Of a DNA stretch of 64,000 nucleotides, positions 1 to 10,974 are shown piece by piece. Numbering within the stretch: the first letter of the stretch is position 1; the number at the start of each line of letters is the position of its first letter. A program made the position numbers and the translations under genes. Origin of the DNA: Eragrostis nindensis (lineage: Eukaryota > Streptophyta > Magnoliopsida > Poales > Poaceae); the NCBI GenBank assembly GCA_012490785.1, contig JAAXCT010000634.1, forward strand, positions 1-64,000. The letters are read 5' to 3'. Under the pieces are notes generated by a model that saw only the letters and a list, made by a program, of their open reading frames with translations, was not told the DNA's origin and ran no database searches.

Positions 1-228
1 CTTGGGAAGCACGTTTCAGCTTCCTGTGCCAACATAACAATGACGGGTCAGTGATCACCCACTTATTGGATATCTCAAGAGCAGCCTCCAGTTTATGTGT
101 GCCATCTCCAACCTCTCCACATTTTCATTTGCACTTGGTTTCTCTTTCCCCTCATACTTGTTAACAAGGCCAGATAGGATTAGGCTCACGGTCTCCTGGA
201 CTACCGCAGAGCTGACCATCTCCGCCAT
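1..228 (-). pseudogene. X1: N-terminal fragment of a resistance-gene-like family (runs off window edge)
   Basis: The minus strand opens with ATG at 226-228 and reads MAEMVSSAVVQETVSLIL, then a charged helical stretch (KYEGKEK, NENVERLEMAHI). This resembles the N-terminus of a large grass family that I recall, unverified, as resistance-gene-like with an Rx-N-type coil. After MAHI the frame breaks: one base appears missing near 85-92. The alternative frame carries on with the family sequence (LEAALEISNKW, then LLCWHRKLKRAS) to the window edge, whereas the original frame stops at a TGA within about 20 codons. A second copy (X2) has an intact MAHIRLEAALE at this point, which supports the frameshift. 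The rest of the gene lies outside the window. Confidence 0.6.
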
Positions 229-590
229 TATGAATCAAGCATTTCTGCATTTGTAGCATGCTGGACGATGCAGTCTGCATATAAGAAACCATTTAGGGGA
301 ACAGATCAATAGACGGTGCGGTCTGCATGAGAAGTTTCAACTCTCTGAACTATTTTGTAGCCTGAAGAACTGTGCATCACGAGCAAAAGTTTTACATACC
401 AGCTGTACAAAGTAACCCTTGATTGAACTGAAGGAAGCACTGAACAGCCATCCTGTGTATAGCATAGAGATATCTTGGAGTACTGTAACGATGTGCCACT
501 GCAAGGTAAGATGACAATTTTAGAAGAAGATGCGATGTCCAAGATTTCGAGAGGAAAAAGGTAATTATACAAGTGATTAATGGGGGTATG
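1..590. repeat. Segmental duplication block, copy 1 (partner 8772-9355)
   Basis: The sequence from the left edge to about 590 is closely matched by 8772-9355, including the X-family N-terminal exon (1-228) and about 360 bases upstream of it. In both copies the order downstream is this block and then the 3' end of an NB-ARC-like gene (4490-4690 here, 10975-11165 in the partner). The duplicated unit is therefore several kilobases long and includes both families. Confidence 0.75.
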
Positions 591-729
591 TTTGTGACAG
601 ATGGGTTGAATTGGCTAAGAGGAAAATAATTCTTATTGAAGAAGGTTGGAGGTTTTTTTTAACTTTTCTTGGCCTCCATTAAAGTCACGTTACGGCAACA
701 TAAGAGTCTACACATTACATAACAAAGTA

Positions 730-983
730 CTCCCTCTGTTCTAAAATATAGTGTCCATCTAGTTTATTTTAAGTCAAAAATTTGAACTGGAACCAACAAT
801 TACGAAAAACTATAAATTTTGACAATAAAAAAGTGATGTTACTAGATTTATCGTGAAATGAACTATCACAACATGTAACTCTTTTAGTTTAAAACATTAT
901 ATTTATAGATATTGTTAGTCAAAGTTCAAATTGTTTGACTTAAGACAAAACTAGATGCACGTTGTATTTTGAAACAAAGGGAG
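730..983. mobile_element. Stowaway-type MITE
   Basis: The element begins CTCCCTCTGTTCTAAAATA and ends with the inverted equivalent (TATTTTGAAACAAAGGGAG). It is flanked by TA on both sides (728-729 and 984-985). Length is 254 bp, with no coding capacity. TIR plus TA duplication is diagnostic of Stowaway (Tc1/mariner-derived) MITEs. Confidence 0.9.
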
Positions 984-989
984 TATAAT

Positions 990-1890
990 TCAACGTGCAT
1001 AAAGTGTCCGTCATTTGAGTACCAATCAAATGGAGGGTGGTTGGAACTGACAAGGACCGGAGAAAAAAAGTGAAGAGTACAACTTTGAACATCTTTCACC
1101 TATGCAGCGGTGTGTAAGTAACCCAGCAAAGTCTGTCTTCGAGAAGGTGCACCGGATGTACGAGACGAGACACACCTTGAAAGTTAAAGCCGTCTTATAT
1201 CAGCATAGCGCCTACCTGAAGATTAAGCAAGCGGTCGGGCTATTCCCCGCAATTTTCAGGAACATATTCACTCCATACTTGTCTGGTCGAAAATTTATGA
1301 CAATTTACTAAAACTGCTAGTCCGCAAAAGCCATGAAGCTGCATCGCAGTCTAGGCGGATCGGCATGTTCGTCAACCATGGCGGCAGTGCGAGGGAGGAG
1401 AACGCTGGTTGATCCGCTCGTTCTGGGGTTCAAAGTTCAAAGGCTGCTGTGCCGACGTGTTGGCACTTGGCAGCAGCAGCCGCAGCGGATGCATCAGGCC
1501 TCTGCCCGTGGCACGGAGGTCACACACTCTCGCGGCCCCTCACCCATGGACAGGTGCGACGAAGGCGAGATGCAGCTGTGCAGGCCGCAGTGAGTGTAAC
1601 GGGAGAACGAGCTTCCTCGCTGTTATTGCCGGATTAGCCAAGCATATCATGTTACGAGGAGGCAGATCTTTTTTCTTTGCTTTCTTTTATCTACTTCCTC
1701 CTGTTTGTTCTGCCTCAGCTCATGACTTGCTAAAGGCTGTGGCGGCATATGGCGTCCCAAAGGACTCTTCGACGTTTCGCTATTCCTGTATGGAAGCTAA
1801 AAAAAGACCCTGCAATGACGAAGCAGTGGCAGGCACATAGGCTTCCATTAGTGCAGACGCGGCGTCAGGTACTGTAGCAGCTAATCGTGA
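990..1890. other. No recognised gene; several short unassigned open frames
   Basis: Short plus-strand frames of 69 aa (1102-1311), 86 aa (1333-1593) and 143 aa (1409-1840) overlap each other in different frames. None shows a domain I recognise. The 143-residue frame has a hydrophobic stretch (FFFAFFYLLPPVCSASA) but otherwise looks like a chance frame. The stretch directly precedes the TGACGTCA array at 1900-2190 and may belong to the same unidentified element. Confidence 0.3.
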
Positions 1891-1899
1891 CTGCCGGAA

Positions 1900-2190
1900 T
1901 GACATCATCGTAGCTACAGAGCCCCGAGCGTGTACCAGTAGCGGTTGAAATGACGTCACACTCATCCGCCTCTGGAGACGAAACATCAGCGATGGGTGAG
2001 GTGACGTCACACGCGTCTACCACCGGACATGAAGACAGCATTGACGGGGAGTGACGTCATAACACCCAGCACTGCTCACCACATAAGAAGTGGCGGACGT
2101 TGTTGGCATCAGTGCCCGCTCGGCACCAGTGCCGCACACTGCTGACATCATTTTGCCGCCACTATTGTTCGTCCTATATAAACTCGAGTT
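1900..2190 (+). promoter_or_regulatory. TGACGTCA array with about 51-bp spacing, followed by a TATA box
   Basis: Perfect TGACGTCA palindromes lie at 1951, 2002 and 2052, with near copies (TGACATCAT) at 1900 and 2144. The spacing of the first four is 51, 51 and 50 bases. A strong TATA element (TATATAAA) sits at 2176-2183. TGACG motifs bind TGA-type bZIP factors and occur in as-1 elements of caulimovirid promoters and in some retrotransposon LTRs. The layout is that of a bZIP-responsive promoter on the plus strand. An endogenous pararetrovirus remnant or an LTR are both possible sources. No viral coding region was identified next to it, so the origin is inference. Confidence 0.5.
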
Positions 2191-2359
2191 GTCTTCTTCC
2201 CGAACAGTATAGGAATATGGGGCTCACCTTGGGATGCTGTTCGTACGATGACAGAGAAAAATTAAAACAAAGGGGCTATATGTCGTTCATGTAAAAGAGG
2301 CAAGAATAACATGGCTAACCTGACGCAACACACAAGTATAGTTTTCAGTATAAACTATG

Positions 2360-3175
2360 GTGTAAGGGTGCGTTTGGCACGGCTCTAGATTCACCGAGAA
2401 TCAGAAACTTTCAGTTTCAACCTAGAAACGTTTCGCAATTTGAAACAGAATCACTTCAGAAATCGTTTGGCTAGTTTTCTGGTTTCAGCTCCAATAAAGA
2501 GAGAAGGATGATTGAAATGACTCATTTACCCTTTAGTTTAAGAGAAGTGTCATTACAAAATACATGTGATATTAATTCTTTTAAAAAAAAGAAAGTGTAA
2601 TTGGTGTGCTTGCTAGGCCCAGCCACTCAACCAGCCCACCAGCATGTTGTACTGCTAGGCCCAACAACTAAGCCACCCCCCCCCCCCCCCCCCCCCCCAT
2701 CAGCATGTTGTACTGCTAAGCCCAGCCAGCCCAGTCTGCCCACGAGCACGTCCTGCTCATTTTCTTCCTCACGACGCTGACGCTTAACGCAGAGAATACA
2801 GGGAAGAGAGAGAAAGGTGGAGGCATGGATCCGATTGGCAGTGCTTCAACGACTAATTGAAGGAGAAATGTTGGGGGAAATGGTCCACGGATCAAGAGCA
2901 ACCAATTTTTGAGGTTGGATTTGAAATCAAAGTTTGGGCGAGGCTCCAGACAACGGCGGTGACGGAGGAACAGGGGCGACCAGGGAAGGGCAAAGGAGTA
3001 ATCGGGAGAGCGAATCGGAGCGGAACGCTGTGAAACACCAATTTTGGTGAACGAGAGTAGTTCATTTTCACGAAACGTTTCTCACCGATTCTCCTTCGAA
3101 TCGTTTCAGCTTTTTTTTTTTCTGTTTGGAACCGATTCAAGTGATTCATGCCAGAATCTGAAATGATTCTTCCAT
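2360..3175. mobile_element. Probable DNA-transposon remnant (TTTGG-type ends), type unresolved
   Basis: The stretch starts with a GGGTGCGTTTGGCACGG-like sequence typical of hAT/PIF-type grass elements. It contains inverted copies of an AAACGTTTC...GAATCGGTGAG motif near both ends. A TTTGGAACC motif near 3124 is in direct rather than inverted orientation, so two elements or a rearrangement may be involved. Inside are a 23-base C run (2676-2698) and a locally repeated AGCATGTTGTACTGCTA segment (2641 and 2703). No TSD could be fixed. Confidence 0.35.
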
Positions 3176-3179
3176 CATG

Positions 3180-3530
3180 ACATGTGCTTTTTTGTCGAGA
3201 CACTTTGTTTACTATAATTCTGGTATTGCTTCTTGCTTGTTTGTCTGTCCTATTGCATGAACAAAATCTTTTCAAAAGGGGCAGCTGGGTTTGGCAATGT
3301 GAGCTACAAGATCAAAGAGAGGGCTTGGGTGAACTAGAAGAGTGGTTGGATATGCTTACTATCTGCACTGGTAGTTTACAGAAGAAAACATTGACAGAGA
3401 AAGAATAAGAGAGATGGGAATGAGCCATGACTTTTATTTAGGAAGATAGGCGATGCATGCTGGCACAATAAGGCGGTGGCGAGGAAAATATCTTGGACTC
3501 TCGATAGTTGCTGGCCTGGTACGGTTTCCA
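3180..3530. other. No gene seen
   Basis: A 74-codon plus-strand frame at 3184-3408 has no recognisable domain. I see nothing else before the SINE target site. Confidence 0.4.
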
Positions 3531-3547
3531 TGAGCAGCCATGTTGTT

Positions 3548-3871
3548 GCGAACGTGCCTGTGACCAGTTGGTCACTAGCACCTCAGTAGCACCAGACCTC
3601 AGTAGGAGGTTCCAGGTTCAAACCCCTTCGGAAGCGAATTTCAGAGGGATGTTTTTGGACGAGTGCAGCCTCAACACGTGCTGGAAATTGGTGTCCGAGA
3701 CTATCTCTTCAAGGCAGACATGTGAGGGTGAGTGTAGGGGTAGGATTTAACTTGCGCATATGTGTGTGTGAGTGTGGTGTGGGTGTGTGTGTGGGGTGTG
3801 TGTCTATGTGTAAGTTCAGATTCCACAGCTTGTTCTCTATAATGGAGGCTCTCTCTCTCTCAAAAAAAAAA
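3548..3871 (+). mobile_element. tRNA-derived SINE with perfect 15-bp TSD
   Basis: The insertion is flanked by the identical 15-mer AGCAGCCATGTTGTT at 3533-3547 and 3872-3886. It carries a Pol III box-B-like GGTTCAAACCCC at 3615-3626, a GT-rich body (3755-3825) and ends in (CT)n followed by an A run. An internal Pol III promoter, A tail and long perfect TSD together define a SINE inserted by target-primed reverse transcription. Confidence 0.85.
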
Positions 3872-3889
3872 AGCAGCCATGTTGTTTAA

Positions 3890-4440
3890 CACGTATGTGG
3901 TGGTGCTCTAGTGCGGTTAATGTGGCATGTGAAAGGGACCAATGGGACTAGAATGTCACGGCAAGAATGATAATGGTGTCATGAGATGTTTTTTTTTGAG
4001 AAGTTGGTGTCATGAGATGTGAGAGAGAGTGAGCTAGATAGATAATGGGAGCGACCAGAGGAAGGAGCTGTACAAGCAGTCAGGCCCTATAGGTCGGTGG
4101 TTTGGGGGTGGAGGAACTATGCACGAAGCATTTGGGCTAATTGCGAAGATGAGAGTAGGCCAATATGACTGGACAATGCGGTTGCAATTGGGCCAATAGG
4201 CCCTTGTGAAGGGTTCAGCTGGAAGGAAAAAGGATGAGGGAGTTTTTGCCTGAGGACTCCAGGAATGTAGGCATTTGACGATTTTAGGGAAAATAATTGA
4301 TTCAAATTTAGGTGAAGCCAGTTTATGTTTTCAAATTTTTGAAAGATTCTAATTGTTAAGAATTTTGGTTATACTTCAGACAAACAAATTTAATTTATTT
4401 TAAATTTACTCCAGTCATTTATTTACTGAAATTTAGGCAT
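3890..4440. other. Downstream flank of gene A; no gene seen
   Basis: There are low-complexity patches (a GAGAGTGAG stretch near 4020, AT-rich sequence 4310-4440). A 62-codon minus frame at 4117-4305 has no recognisable content. The TTTAGGCATTATAAAAACA stretch near 4432 recurs near 9460 and is part of the duplicated unit. Confidence 0.4.
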
Positions 4441-4589
4441 TATAAAAACATAGGGTGTTATATTACATACAAGTCAAATGGGATGTTACTAAAACCAGCT
4501 ATTTTGATGTGTGCACGATACAACTACCATATCAATCACTATAAAATCAAGTCCTGAAATTTAATTAGATGGCTTTCACATACTGCTTC

Positions 4590-6024
4590 TCATTTCTCAA
4601 CATGCTTTGTCTTCTGCGCCTTGCACGTATACATGTAGTTGTTGTATGGTGGTATGCGCGACTTCCACGCAAGGACCTCAAAGGTTCCTTTATATTTAAC
4701 ATTTCCAAATACGACTTCAAACAATGTTATTTTGGGGACCATATCACTAGCAAAACTTTCATGGCAATGATAAATGGTAAGGTAATCGTTAGTGGAAATT
4801 CTCTTAACATATGCAAAATTCTTTTGTGCACCACAGCATCTGCGAAGGAAGATATATTCCTTTTGTTGAACTGCTTGAGACCTGTGTTAATCAGAGACCA
4901 GTGTTTAACATTGAGATGATCTCGAAGGATGCTAGAGACCAGGTTCGCACCAATGAATGACCCATTTAAACCTCTGCTTATCTCCATCGCCATTGATTCA
5001 AGCTTTGGTTGATCCATTGGATCTGCACTCCCGAATGTCAGCACCTTGAAGAAATACCAATATGCCTCAACAGGCAGAAAATTTAGTTTGAGAGCTTCTG
5101 AAGTGCCAAACCTTTTGATTTTTGCTGACCGACTTGTGATTATGATTTTCACAACACGTGCATGACTTGTAGCAGAAGTCAAAAACCACTTCCATGCATC
5201 CTCATCAACATCGTCAAAGAATTCAATGATAGCTAATAATCTATCATTCTTGTTCACAGAACTTTTTTTGTGAATGGTGACACCACCATCGTTGAACGTG
5301 CCCAGCCTCTTATTTTTTAAATCATATTCAGTAATGAACACAATTTGACAGAAGTTGTTGCGCACACTTCCATTATTGCATATATGTGCGACAAGAGTAC
5401 TTTTCCCAACAGCTGCTGGGCCAACGATTGGTAGAACACTCATTTCGTTTGTACTAGGCAGGTCAGCTATACTCAAGAAACTAAGGACCCTCTCCATCTC
5501 CATTTGTCGACCAAACATGCATTGGTCGAGAAACAAGTGCATGATATATGGTTGGCGATTCAGTGGAGAATAATTCTTCAAGAATGGTATGAACTCACTT
5601 ACACTGATAATTATGTTGTTCAAGTTCTTGAGCACTTGTTGAAGTTCCTTCTCTTCATGTGTATCACCAGTGGAGAATAAGAGACGCTTCGCAGAATTCA
5701 GTTTAGATAGAGCAAAAGAGTGACTCACTTGATGATCTTTGGATTTATCTTCTGCACTGGCTTGGCTTCTCAATTTGTCCATGGTGAATAACCTCTGTAC
5801 ATCTCCTTTCTCAATATGTTTAGTTGGTGTACAATTGTTTGATTTGTGATGTATCGTCCCTCAGCCTCCTCGATGATGATACGAACTCGTAGCAGTAGGC
5901 GTTGTAGATTGTGTAGCCTGTGGTCCTCCATAGCTGGTGCTTTTTGCTTCAAGCAATTGTCTATGAAGAAAGATATAGACCTGTTGGCAATCTGACCCAT
6001 AATTGCATTGAATACTACCTCCAT
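4590..6024 (-). pseudogene. A: NB-ARC-like paralogue with two one-base frameshifts
   Basis: The start is ATG at 6024 (MEVVFNAIMGQIANRS), shared with D and E. The first segment encodes the Rx-N-like helices (LHNLQRLLLRVRIIIEEAEG). After MYRGY the frame breaks near 5787, where one T of a TTT present in the other copies is missing. The main segment (5782-4727) has FGRQMEMER, the P-loop GPAAVGKST near 5397-5424, a kinase-2-like AIIEFFDDVDEDAW, RNBS-B-like ARVVKIIITSRS and the YWYFFKVLTFGSADP block. A second shift near 4800 moves the tail to another frame, where NVKYKGTFEVLAWKS and PPYNNYMYTC run to a TGA at 4590-4592. There are no LRRs. With both shifts ignored the product would be about 475 residues, matching B and D. 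Two single-base lesions could be recent decay or sequence errors. Closest copy is E (same P-loop). Confidence 0.8.
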
Positions 6025-7500
6025 TAGAAGGCTTTACTATCCCAATGAGGTGGTGCTATACTGCTATATGAATCACAAGCACAATTTTTCATTTTTCTAG
6101 AATTTCAAGATTACAATGGATCTATGAAAAGATCGTGTATTTACAACTACAACGGAATAGTATACAAAGTCAACACCAATGATTAAATAGAATTTATGGC
6201 TTTGCTATTAATAACTTTACACAGAAGGACAATAATAACATAAGAAAATGTAGTAAGTACCAAGTACGAACAACATATCCTAGTAGTTGCCGTTCGTATG
6301 CACTAGAAGCAGCTGTTGATGTCTTAAAATAATATCTAGCCATGTTGAAGATTATTTTTGTTATTGCACCAATCTAAACTACTAGATAACAGAGTGAATG
6401 ACCTCCCTCCTGACGCTAAAAAGTATGCAGTTTTGATGTTTATGCAGAGAACAAATTCCTATAGATCTTTGTTTTCTTCTTTTACAACACCTTACTTCAT
6501 CACGGCGCTACCATGTTGCGTCCTCAGTTGGCAAGTGCATCGCACGGTATGACGAGGGTCCAAGGTTGCAGTCAGCCCGCCATGGTTGAGGACCATCATC
6601 TCAAACGGGGCTACTTATAGTACTATCAAAATGTCCATGTCACCGCACAGCACACATTCCTCTAGAATGATGCAATGCAGAATCTGGGCAACGCCAAGAA
6701 ATGTATGAACTTAGCCTAAATTTGTGCACGGTCTCCAGGGAGTCCCTAAGAACACAGCATAGATCTTTAAGACAACAATGGGAGATCTGGAGCTGCCACC
6801 TGGGCATTTTGAGAACTACTAATCGTGCGCCACTCACCTGCGAAGATGATCGAGATCTGTCAAGTCGCAATGGAGTAGCAAGAAAGGTAAACAATGGGTG
6901 ATCTAATGGTAAGCTCCAACCCTCTACATATAAGAAAATGAGCTAGTCTTACAAAAAGTGGCATATATTAAGGAATGAACGGTGAATGTGCTTTATTTTT
7001 GTCCTCTTACAAAAGTAGAGCACTGTTTTGTCGTTTTTCTCAATCTTTATTCATGATTTAACATTTTACTATCACCAAACTGACAAATATGATTGGATTT
7101 AAATTTCCAATCTTCAGAGGATAACTATATTCGTTTATTAGTTGCCTAGGCATTAAACTTGCAGAGAGAATGGATTGTTCCTAGAACTCGTCACCACCTA
7201 ACTAGAATTTGACGTCGATATTTGTGTGGAGCCATTAGAGGGAACAACGCAGGTGTCGGCGTATCTTCCAATGTTACTGATTGCTCTGCTGCATGCTGCT
7301 TTCAGATATACTAAGTAGCAGCTACGGCAGATGACAACAGAATCATTTCTATTATACTATACTTTGTGGAGCTATAGTTGAAAGCAGGCCGGTCTGGAAG
7401 ATCTGCTTTGTGGAGATCTGCTTTGTGGAGCTATAGTTGAAAGCAGGCCGGCCGGCCGGCCGGCCGGCGAGATAATTAATCTTCGGAGGGGGGATGCATT
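6025..7500. other. Upstream flank of gene A; no gene, duplicated segments present
   Basis: No convincing coding sequence. The segment 6700-6890 (starting near ATGTATGAACTTAGCC) recurs at 15155-15350 upstream of B. A segment near 7190-7315 recurs at 18660-18785. Both copies of the first contain, on the minus strand, an AGGTGAGT-like splice-donor sequence (near 6830 and 15325), which might mark a 5' untranslated exon; that is speculation. A local repeat of CTTTGTGGAG...GAAAGCAGGCCGG (7371-7470) ends in a GGCC tetranucleotide run at about 7445-7468. Confidence 0.45.
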
Positions 7501-7971
7501 AGAGAGCTCCAGAACATGTAAATGATGCAGTTACCCAATGTTTATTTTTGAGATGTAATGACAACCACCTGGTATAGCTTCAAACCGCATACTACTTCTA
7601 AGCGTGGATTAGGATATGGAGAGGTCCTTCGTTTATTGCACTTGAGCACTGAAACTTGGCACTGCAAGTTGACTTCAATAACTAGTTCAAGAGAAACATC
7701 TGTTACTCCTAATGATTCCAGCCTATTACAACAGTGATCGTACTGAATCCTGCTGGCAACATAATGGGATTGGGCGAAACCATTGTGTGCTAAAGCTATG
7801 AAGATTGTCCTGGTGTTCTTTATGACAAGAATGAACATGTGAGACCCATGAGAAATTTTGCGTAGTTATCTGAAGTTCTTTCATAATAATTTCAACCGTA
7901 GACTCGAAATGAGGGGTATACAACTGCAAGCACTTAATTGTGATTCCAATAGCATCTGTACTTTAATGTTT

Positions 7972-8075
7972 TACGGATGGGGCAGGGGTTCGGGGGTTTT
8001 CTCAACCTGCGTGAGAAGATCTTCTTAAATTGCAATGATCGGGGGCTGTCTTACCTCCCGCATGTCGAGTTTTTT
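7972..8075 (+). mobile_element. Au SINE, 5'-truncated
   Basis: The sequence matches the 3' part of the Au SINE at 8526-8743: GGGGTTCGGGGGTTTTCTC, CCTGCGTGAGAAG, CATGTCGAG, then a T run. Plant Au SINEs end in a short T stretch instead of A. The flanks TTTAATGTTTT and TTTAAATGTTTTT look like an imperfect TSD. It lies inside the X2 pseudogene. Confidence 0.75.
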
Positions 8076-8525
8076 TTAAATGTTTTTCTGGAAGCTGCAG
8101 CATTACACTAAGGATAAGGTTTTTCTCGGTGCATTGTCATTTTTCTAAATAAATACCAGGCTAGCTTCCACTCCATGTTCTGCAGTCTTGAAGGGCTCTA
8201 CCGACAGAAGCAAATGGTTCTCTCCTCATTTGTCCTAACAATTTTATGATGCAGTTCCGTACCAGCAAGAAGATGCTTGATAAGGGAAGAGTCGAAGGGT
8301 ATGTGCCAACGTGGCGTACAACCAAGCACAACAAATCTCAAAGAGCCGCTAGCACTATCTGCGAACTATTCGAATCTTCAAATCCAACTTCTCAGATCAT
8401 TATTGCTCCTAATGGCAGAGAAAATAAACGTCTTGGTAGCATGCATGATCCGTTGAGGAAAGGATGAAGTCCTCACCTCTTGTACAATCTGATCTTCTTC
8501 TTGGACTCTCTGCTTGTACTTGTTT

Positions 8526-8743
8526 CTACGCTGCAGTGCAGAGTAAAAAAAAATCCCCTCGTCCTCCCCAGGCCAAAGCATAGGTAAAGACTCGCGCCAC
8601 AGCTCACACGGCCAGCTGAGTCCCTGTGTATGGATGGGGAGGGGGTTCGGAGGTTTTCTCGGCCTGCGTGAGAAGGCTCTTCTCCTTATTATAATGCCGT
8701 CGGGGTGGCTTCTGTCCCCGGCAGGTCGAGTTTTTTTTTTTTT
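8526..8743 (+). mobile_element. Au SINE with perfect 15-bp TSD inside X2
   Basis: The 15-mer TGCTTGTACTTGTTT occurs at 8511-8525 and 8744-8758. Between them lies an Au-type body (GGGGGTTCGGAGGTTTTCTC, GGCCTGCGTGAGAAGG, CCCCGGCAGGTCGAG) with a terminal T run of about 14 bases. The insertion splits the coding remnant between the CC helix and the KYKQRVQEEDQ segment. Confidence 0.9.
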
Positions 8744-8771
8744 TGCTTGTACTTGTTTAGGGTGTCATCAC

Positions 8772-9355
8772 ACTCTTGGGTAGCATGCATGTTCCAGCTT
8801 CCTGTGCCAACATAACAATGACGGGTCAGTACTCAGTGACCACCCACTTATTTGATTTCTCAAGAGCAGCCTCCAGTCTGATGTGTGCCATCTCCAGCCT
8901 TTCCACATTTTCATTTGGACTTGGTTTCTCTTTCACCTCATACTTGTGAACAAGACCAGATAGGATCAGGCTCACGGTCTCCTGGACTACGTACCGCAGA
9001 GCTGACCATCTCCACTATTATGAATCAAGCACTTGTAGCATGGTGGACGGTGCAGCCTGCATAAGAGACCATTTAGAGGAACGGAACAATAGATGGTGTA
9101 GTCTGCATGAGAAGTTTCAACTCTCTGAACTATTTTGTAGCATGAAGAACTGTGCATCACGAGCAAAAGTTTAACATACCAGCTGTACAAAGTAATCCTT
9201 GATTGAGCTGAAGGAAGCACTGAACAGCCATCCTGTGTAGAGCATACAGATATCTTGGAGCGTAACGATGTGCCCTGCAGGGTAAGATAACAATTTTAGA
9301 AGAAGATGCGATGTCCAAGATTTTGAGAGGAAAAAGTAATTATATGAGTGACTAA
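8772..9355. repeat. Segmental duplication block, copy 2 (partner 1-590)
   Basis: Collinear with 1-590 through the X-family N-terminal exon and its upstream flank (for example TCAACTCTCTGAACTATTTT and CAGCCATCCTGTGTA in both). Small indels distinguish the copies. Confidence 0.75.
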
Positions 9356-9499
9356 TTTTAAGGAAAATAATTTTAATTAAACAGGGTTGGTCATTGCTAG
9401 AACAATTGCAACAATTTGAACTCATTGCTAGAACAATTGTTCCAAAATATTAGAAATATTTAGGCATTACAAAAACAGAGGCTGTTATATATATATATA

Positions 9500-10957
9500 C
9501 TAATCTTCAGGCATGGGAGGCAGGGCCTCACCAGGGCATTTTGGCCTCCGTGGCCCTGCCCTGGCCTCGACACGTGGCTCCAGGCGGGTCCCAGCTTGCG
9601 TCTCGCATCATTTTTCCGCCGGGCTCAGCAGCTTGCCATCGCTTTGCTATCCTTTTGACGGACGTCGAGCGATGGTTTTGCTGCCGCCCCGCTCGCCCAC
9701 GCCCGTCTCCCTGTCTCCCACGACCACGCCCCCGTGCGCCGCGTCGCCACCATCCGCGCCTGCTCGGCCCTCGCTCCGCCGCACCCGCCTGGCCCCGGCG
9801 CCGCCAGCGCCGGGCCGCGCCTCCCGAGAAGCGCCCCGCCGCGCCGCCATGGCCACGTCACCCGCGCGCTCAGCCTCGCCACGCGCCGCCCCGGCTCTTG
9901 TTCCTGCCAGCGCCACCCCTGCTCCGCCCTGCCGCCATGCCACGTCCGTTCGACGCCGGCGAGCAGCTCCCGGTCGGAGAAGCCTGCGGCCGGCTCGGCG
10001 CATCCTCCTCCGCACCTTGACACATCGGCGCCGTCACCTCGCCCAGGGTCGATTTGGCTCTCAAAGACGGGATGTTGGACCTCGCACAGTGGCTAGGATG
10101 GGAGACGGGGGAGAGGAGGCTGCCAGACCGGCACAGTGGCTAGAGACCGAGAGTTCATGCACCATTTTTGTTGGGAATTTTTCTTCCTTCCCTGAGGAGA
10201 ATGAGGGAGGCCGAGTGAGCAGTTGTAGATGAGAGAAGAAATCGGGGGGTAGGCGGAGTGAACAAGGCGGAGTGAACCAGTCAACCAGATAAGAGAAATG
10301 TGGATCAAATTTGCCCACGTCTTCAAGCCTTTGGTGGTTTTGCAAAAATCCCATAGTTTCTGTTTATTTTGATTCCGAGAAAAAAACCTTTTCGTCAGGG
10401 AGTCCGGGTCGTGGCGATTTTGCAAAAACATCCCCCTATTTTTTCACATTTGCATTGCAAACAATCCAAAATTTAACAACAGGTGCATGATCAAAAAATA
10501 TGCTGACTCTTAGCGTTAATATTGGTAGTCACCGTTCCCTAACGATTTTTCTTCCTAGCGCGGCGTAGCGCGCCATGCTTTCTACTCCCTCCGTCCCACT
10601 ATACACGGCATTTTAACTCCCGGCACGGAGATTAAGAAGAGGAGAAGAAAGGTAGGTGCGTAGAAAATGAGAAGGAGAGAGATAGAGATAGATGTGTATT
10701 GGAAAAAAAGAAAGGTGTCTCGGGAAGTGAGAATGCCAAGTATTTTGGGAAAATTGATGTGGCTAGAATGCCAAGTATTTTGGGACGGAGGGAGTAGTTA
10801 TTAACAAGCACAGGTGGTAACTTACACAGACACAAGCAGCACAGACACACGGACATCTTTCACACCAACATTCGTCTTACCCTAACCCCTACACCGATCC
10901 ACCGTCCACGCACTTCAGAAACGTACCGGCAGCTAGCACCATCTAGCAGCAAACTAG
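9500..10957. mobile_element. 1.45-kb insertion in the duplicated unit, GC-rich, type unresolved
   Basis: In the other duplicate (4435-4500), TTTAGGCAT...GTTATAT runs directly into TTACATACA. Here the same two sequences are separated by about 1.45 kb, so this block is an insertion after the duplication. It contains a GC-rich part (9510-10230) with long overlapping open frames on both strands, which is expected of GC-rich DNA and is not evidence of a gene. It also holds the nested Stowaway MITE at 10585-10794. Its ends show neither clear TIRs nor a TSD. Confidence 0.5.
10585..10794. mobile_element. Stowaway-type MITE
   Basis: Starts CTCCCTCCGTCCCACTATA and ends ATTTTGGGACGGAGGGAG, with TA at 10583-10584 and 10795-10796. 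Length 210 bp. A short internal repeat of GAATGCCAAGTATTTTGGGA lies at its right end. Confidence 0.9.
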
Positions 10958-10974
10958 TTACATACATGTCACAT

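Larger units (their letters stand above)
7540..9018 (-). pseudogene. X2: broken copy of the X family, interrupted by two Au SINEs
   Basis: Read on the minus strand from 9018, the former start codon is ATA rather than ATG (compare X1). The N-terminal helix then contains a small insertion (GTAC repeat near 8990) and an insertion near 8835 that creates a stop. MAHIRLEAALE is preserved. Beyond a SINE, 8510-8240 continues with KYKQRVQEEDQIVQEVRTSS, FPQRIMHATKTFIFSAI and, in another frame, LRFVVLGCTPRW and DSSLIKHLLAG. The segment 7930-7540 encodes LQLYTPHFEST, FSWVSHVHSCHKEHQDNLH and WFRPIPLCCQQ. This block order matches the grass family I recall for MAEMVSSAVVQE proteins. Several frameshifts and stops rule out a working gene. 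The function of the family is not known to me. Confidence 0.7.

Noticed and set aside
7196..7315. A conserved non-coding RNA shared by 7196-7315 and 18666-18785
   Set aside because: The conservation is explained by segmental duplication; no structure or promoter was seen.
9513..10232. 239-codon plus-strand open frame
   Set aside because: It lies in very GC-rich DNA with long overlapping frames on both strands, is Pro/Arg/Ala-rich without a domain, and is part of an insertion absent from the other duplicate.
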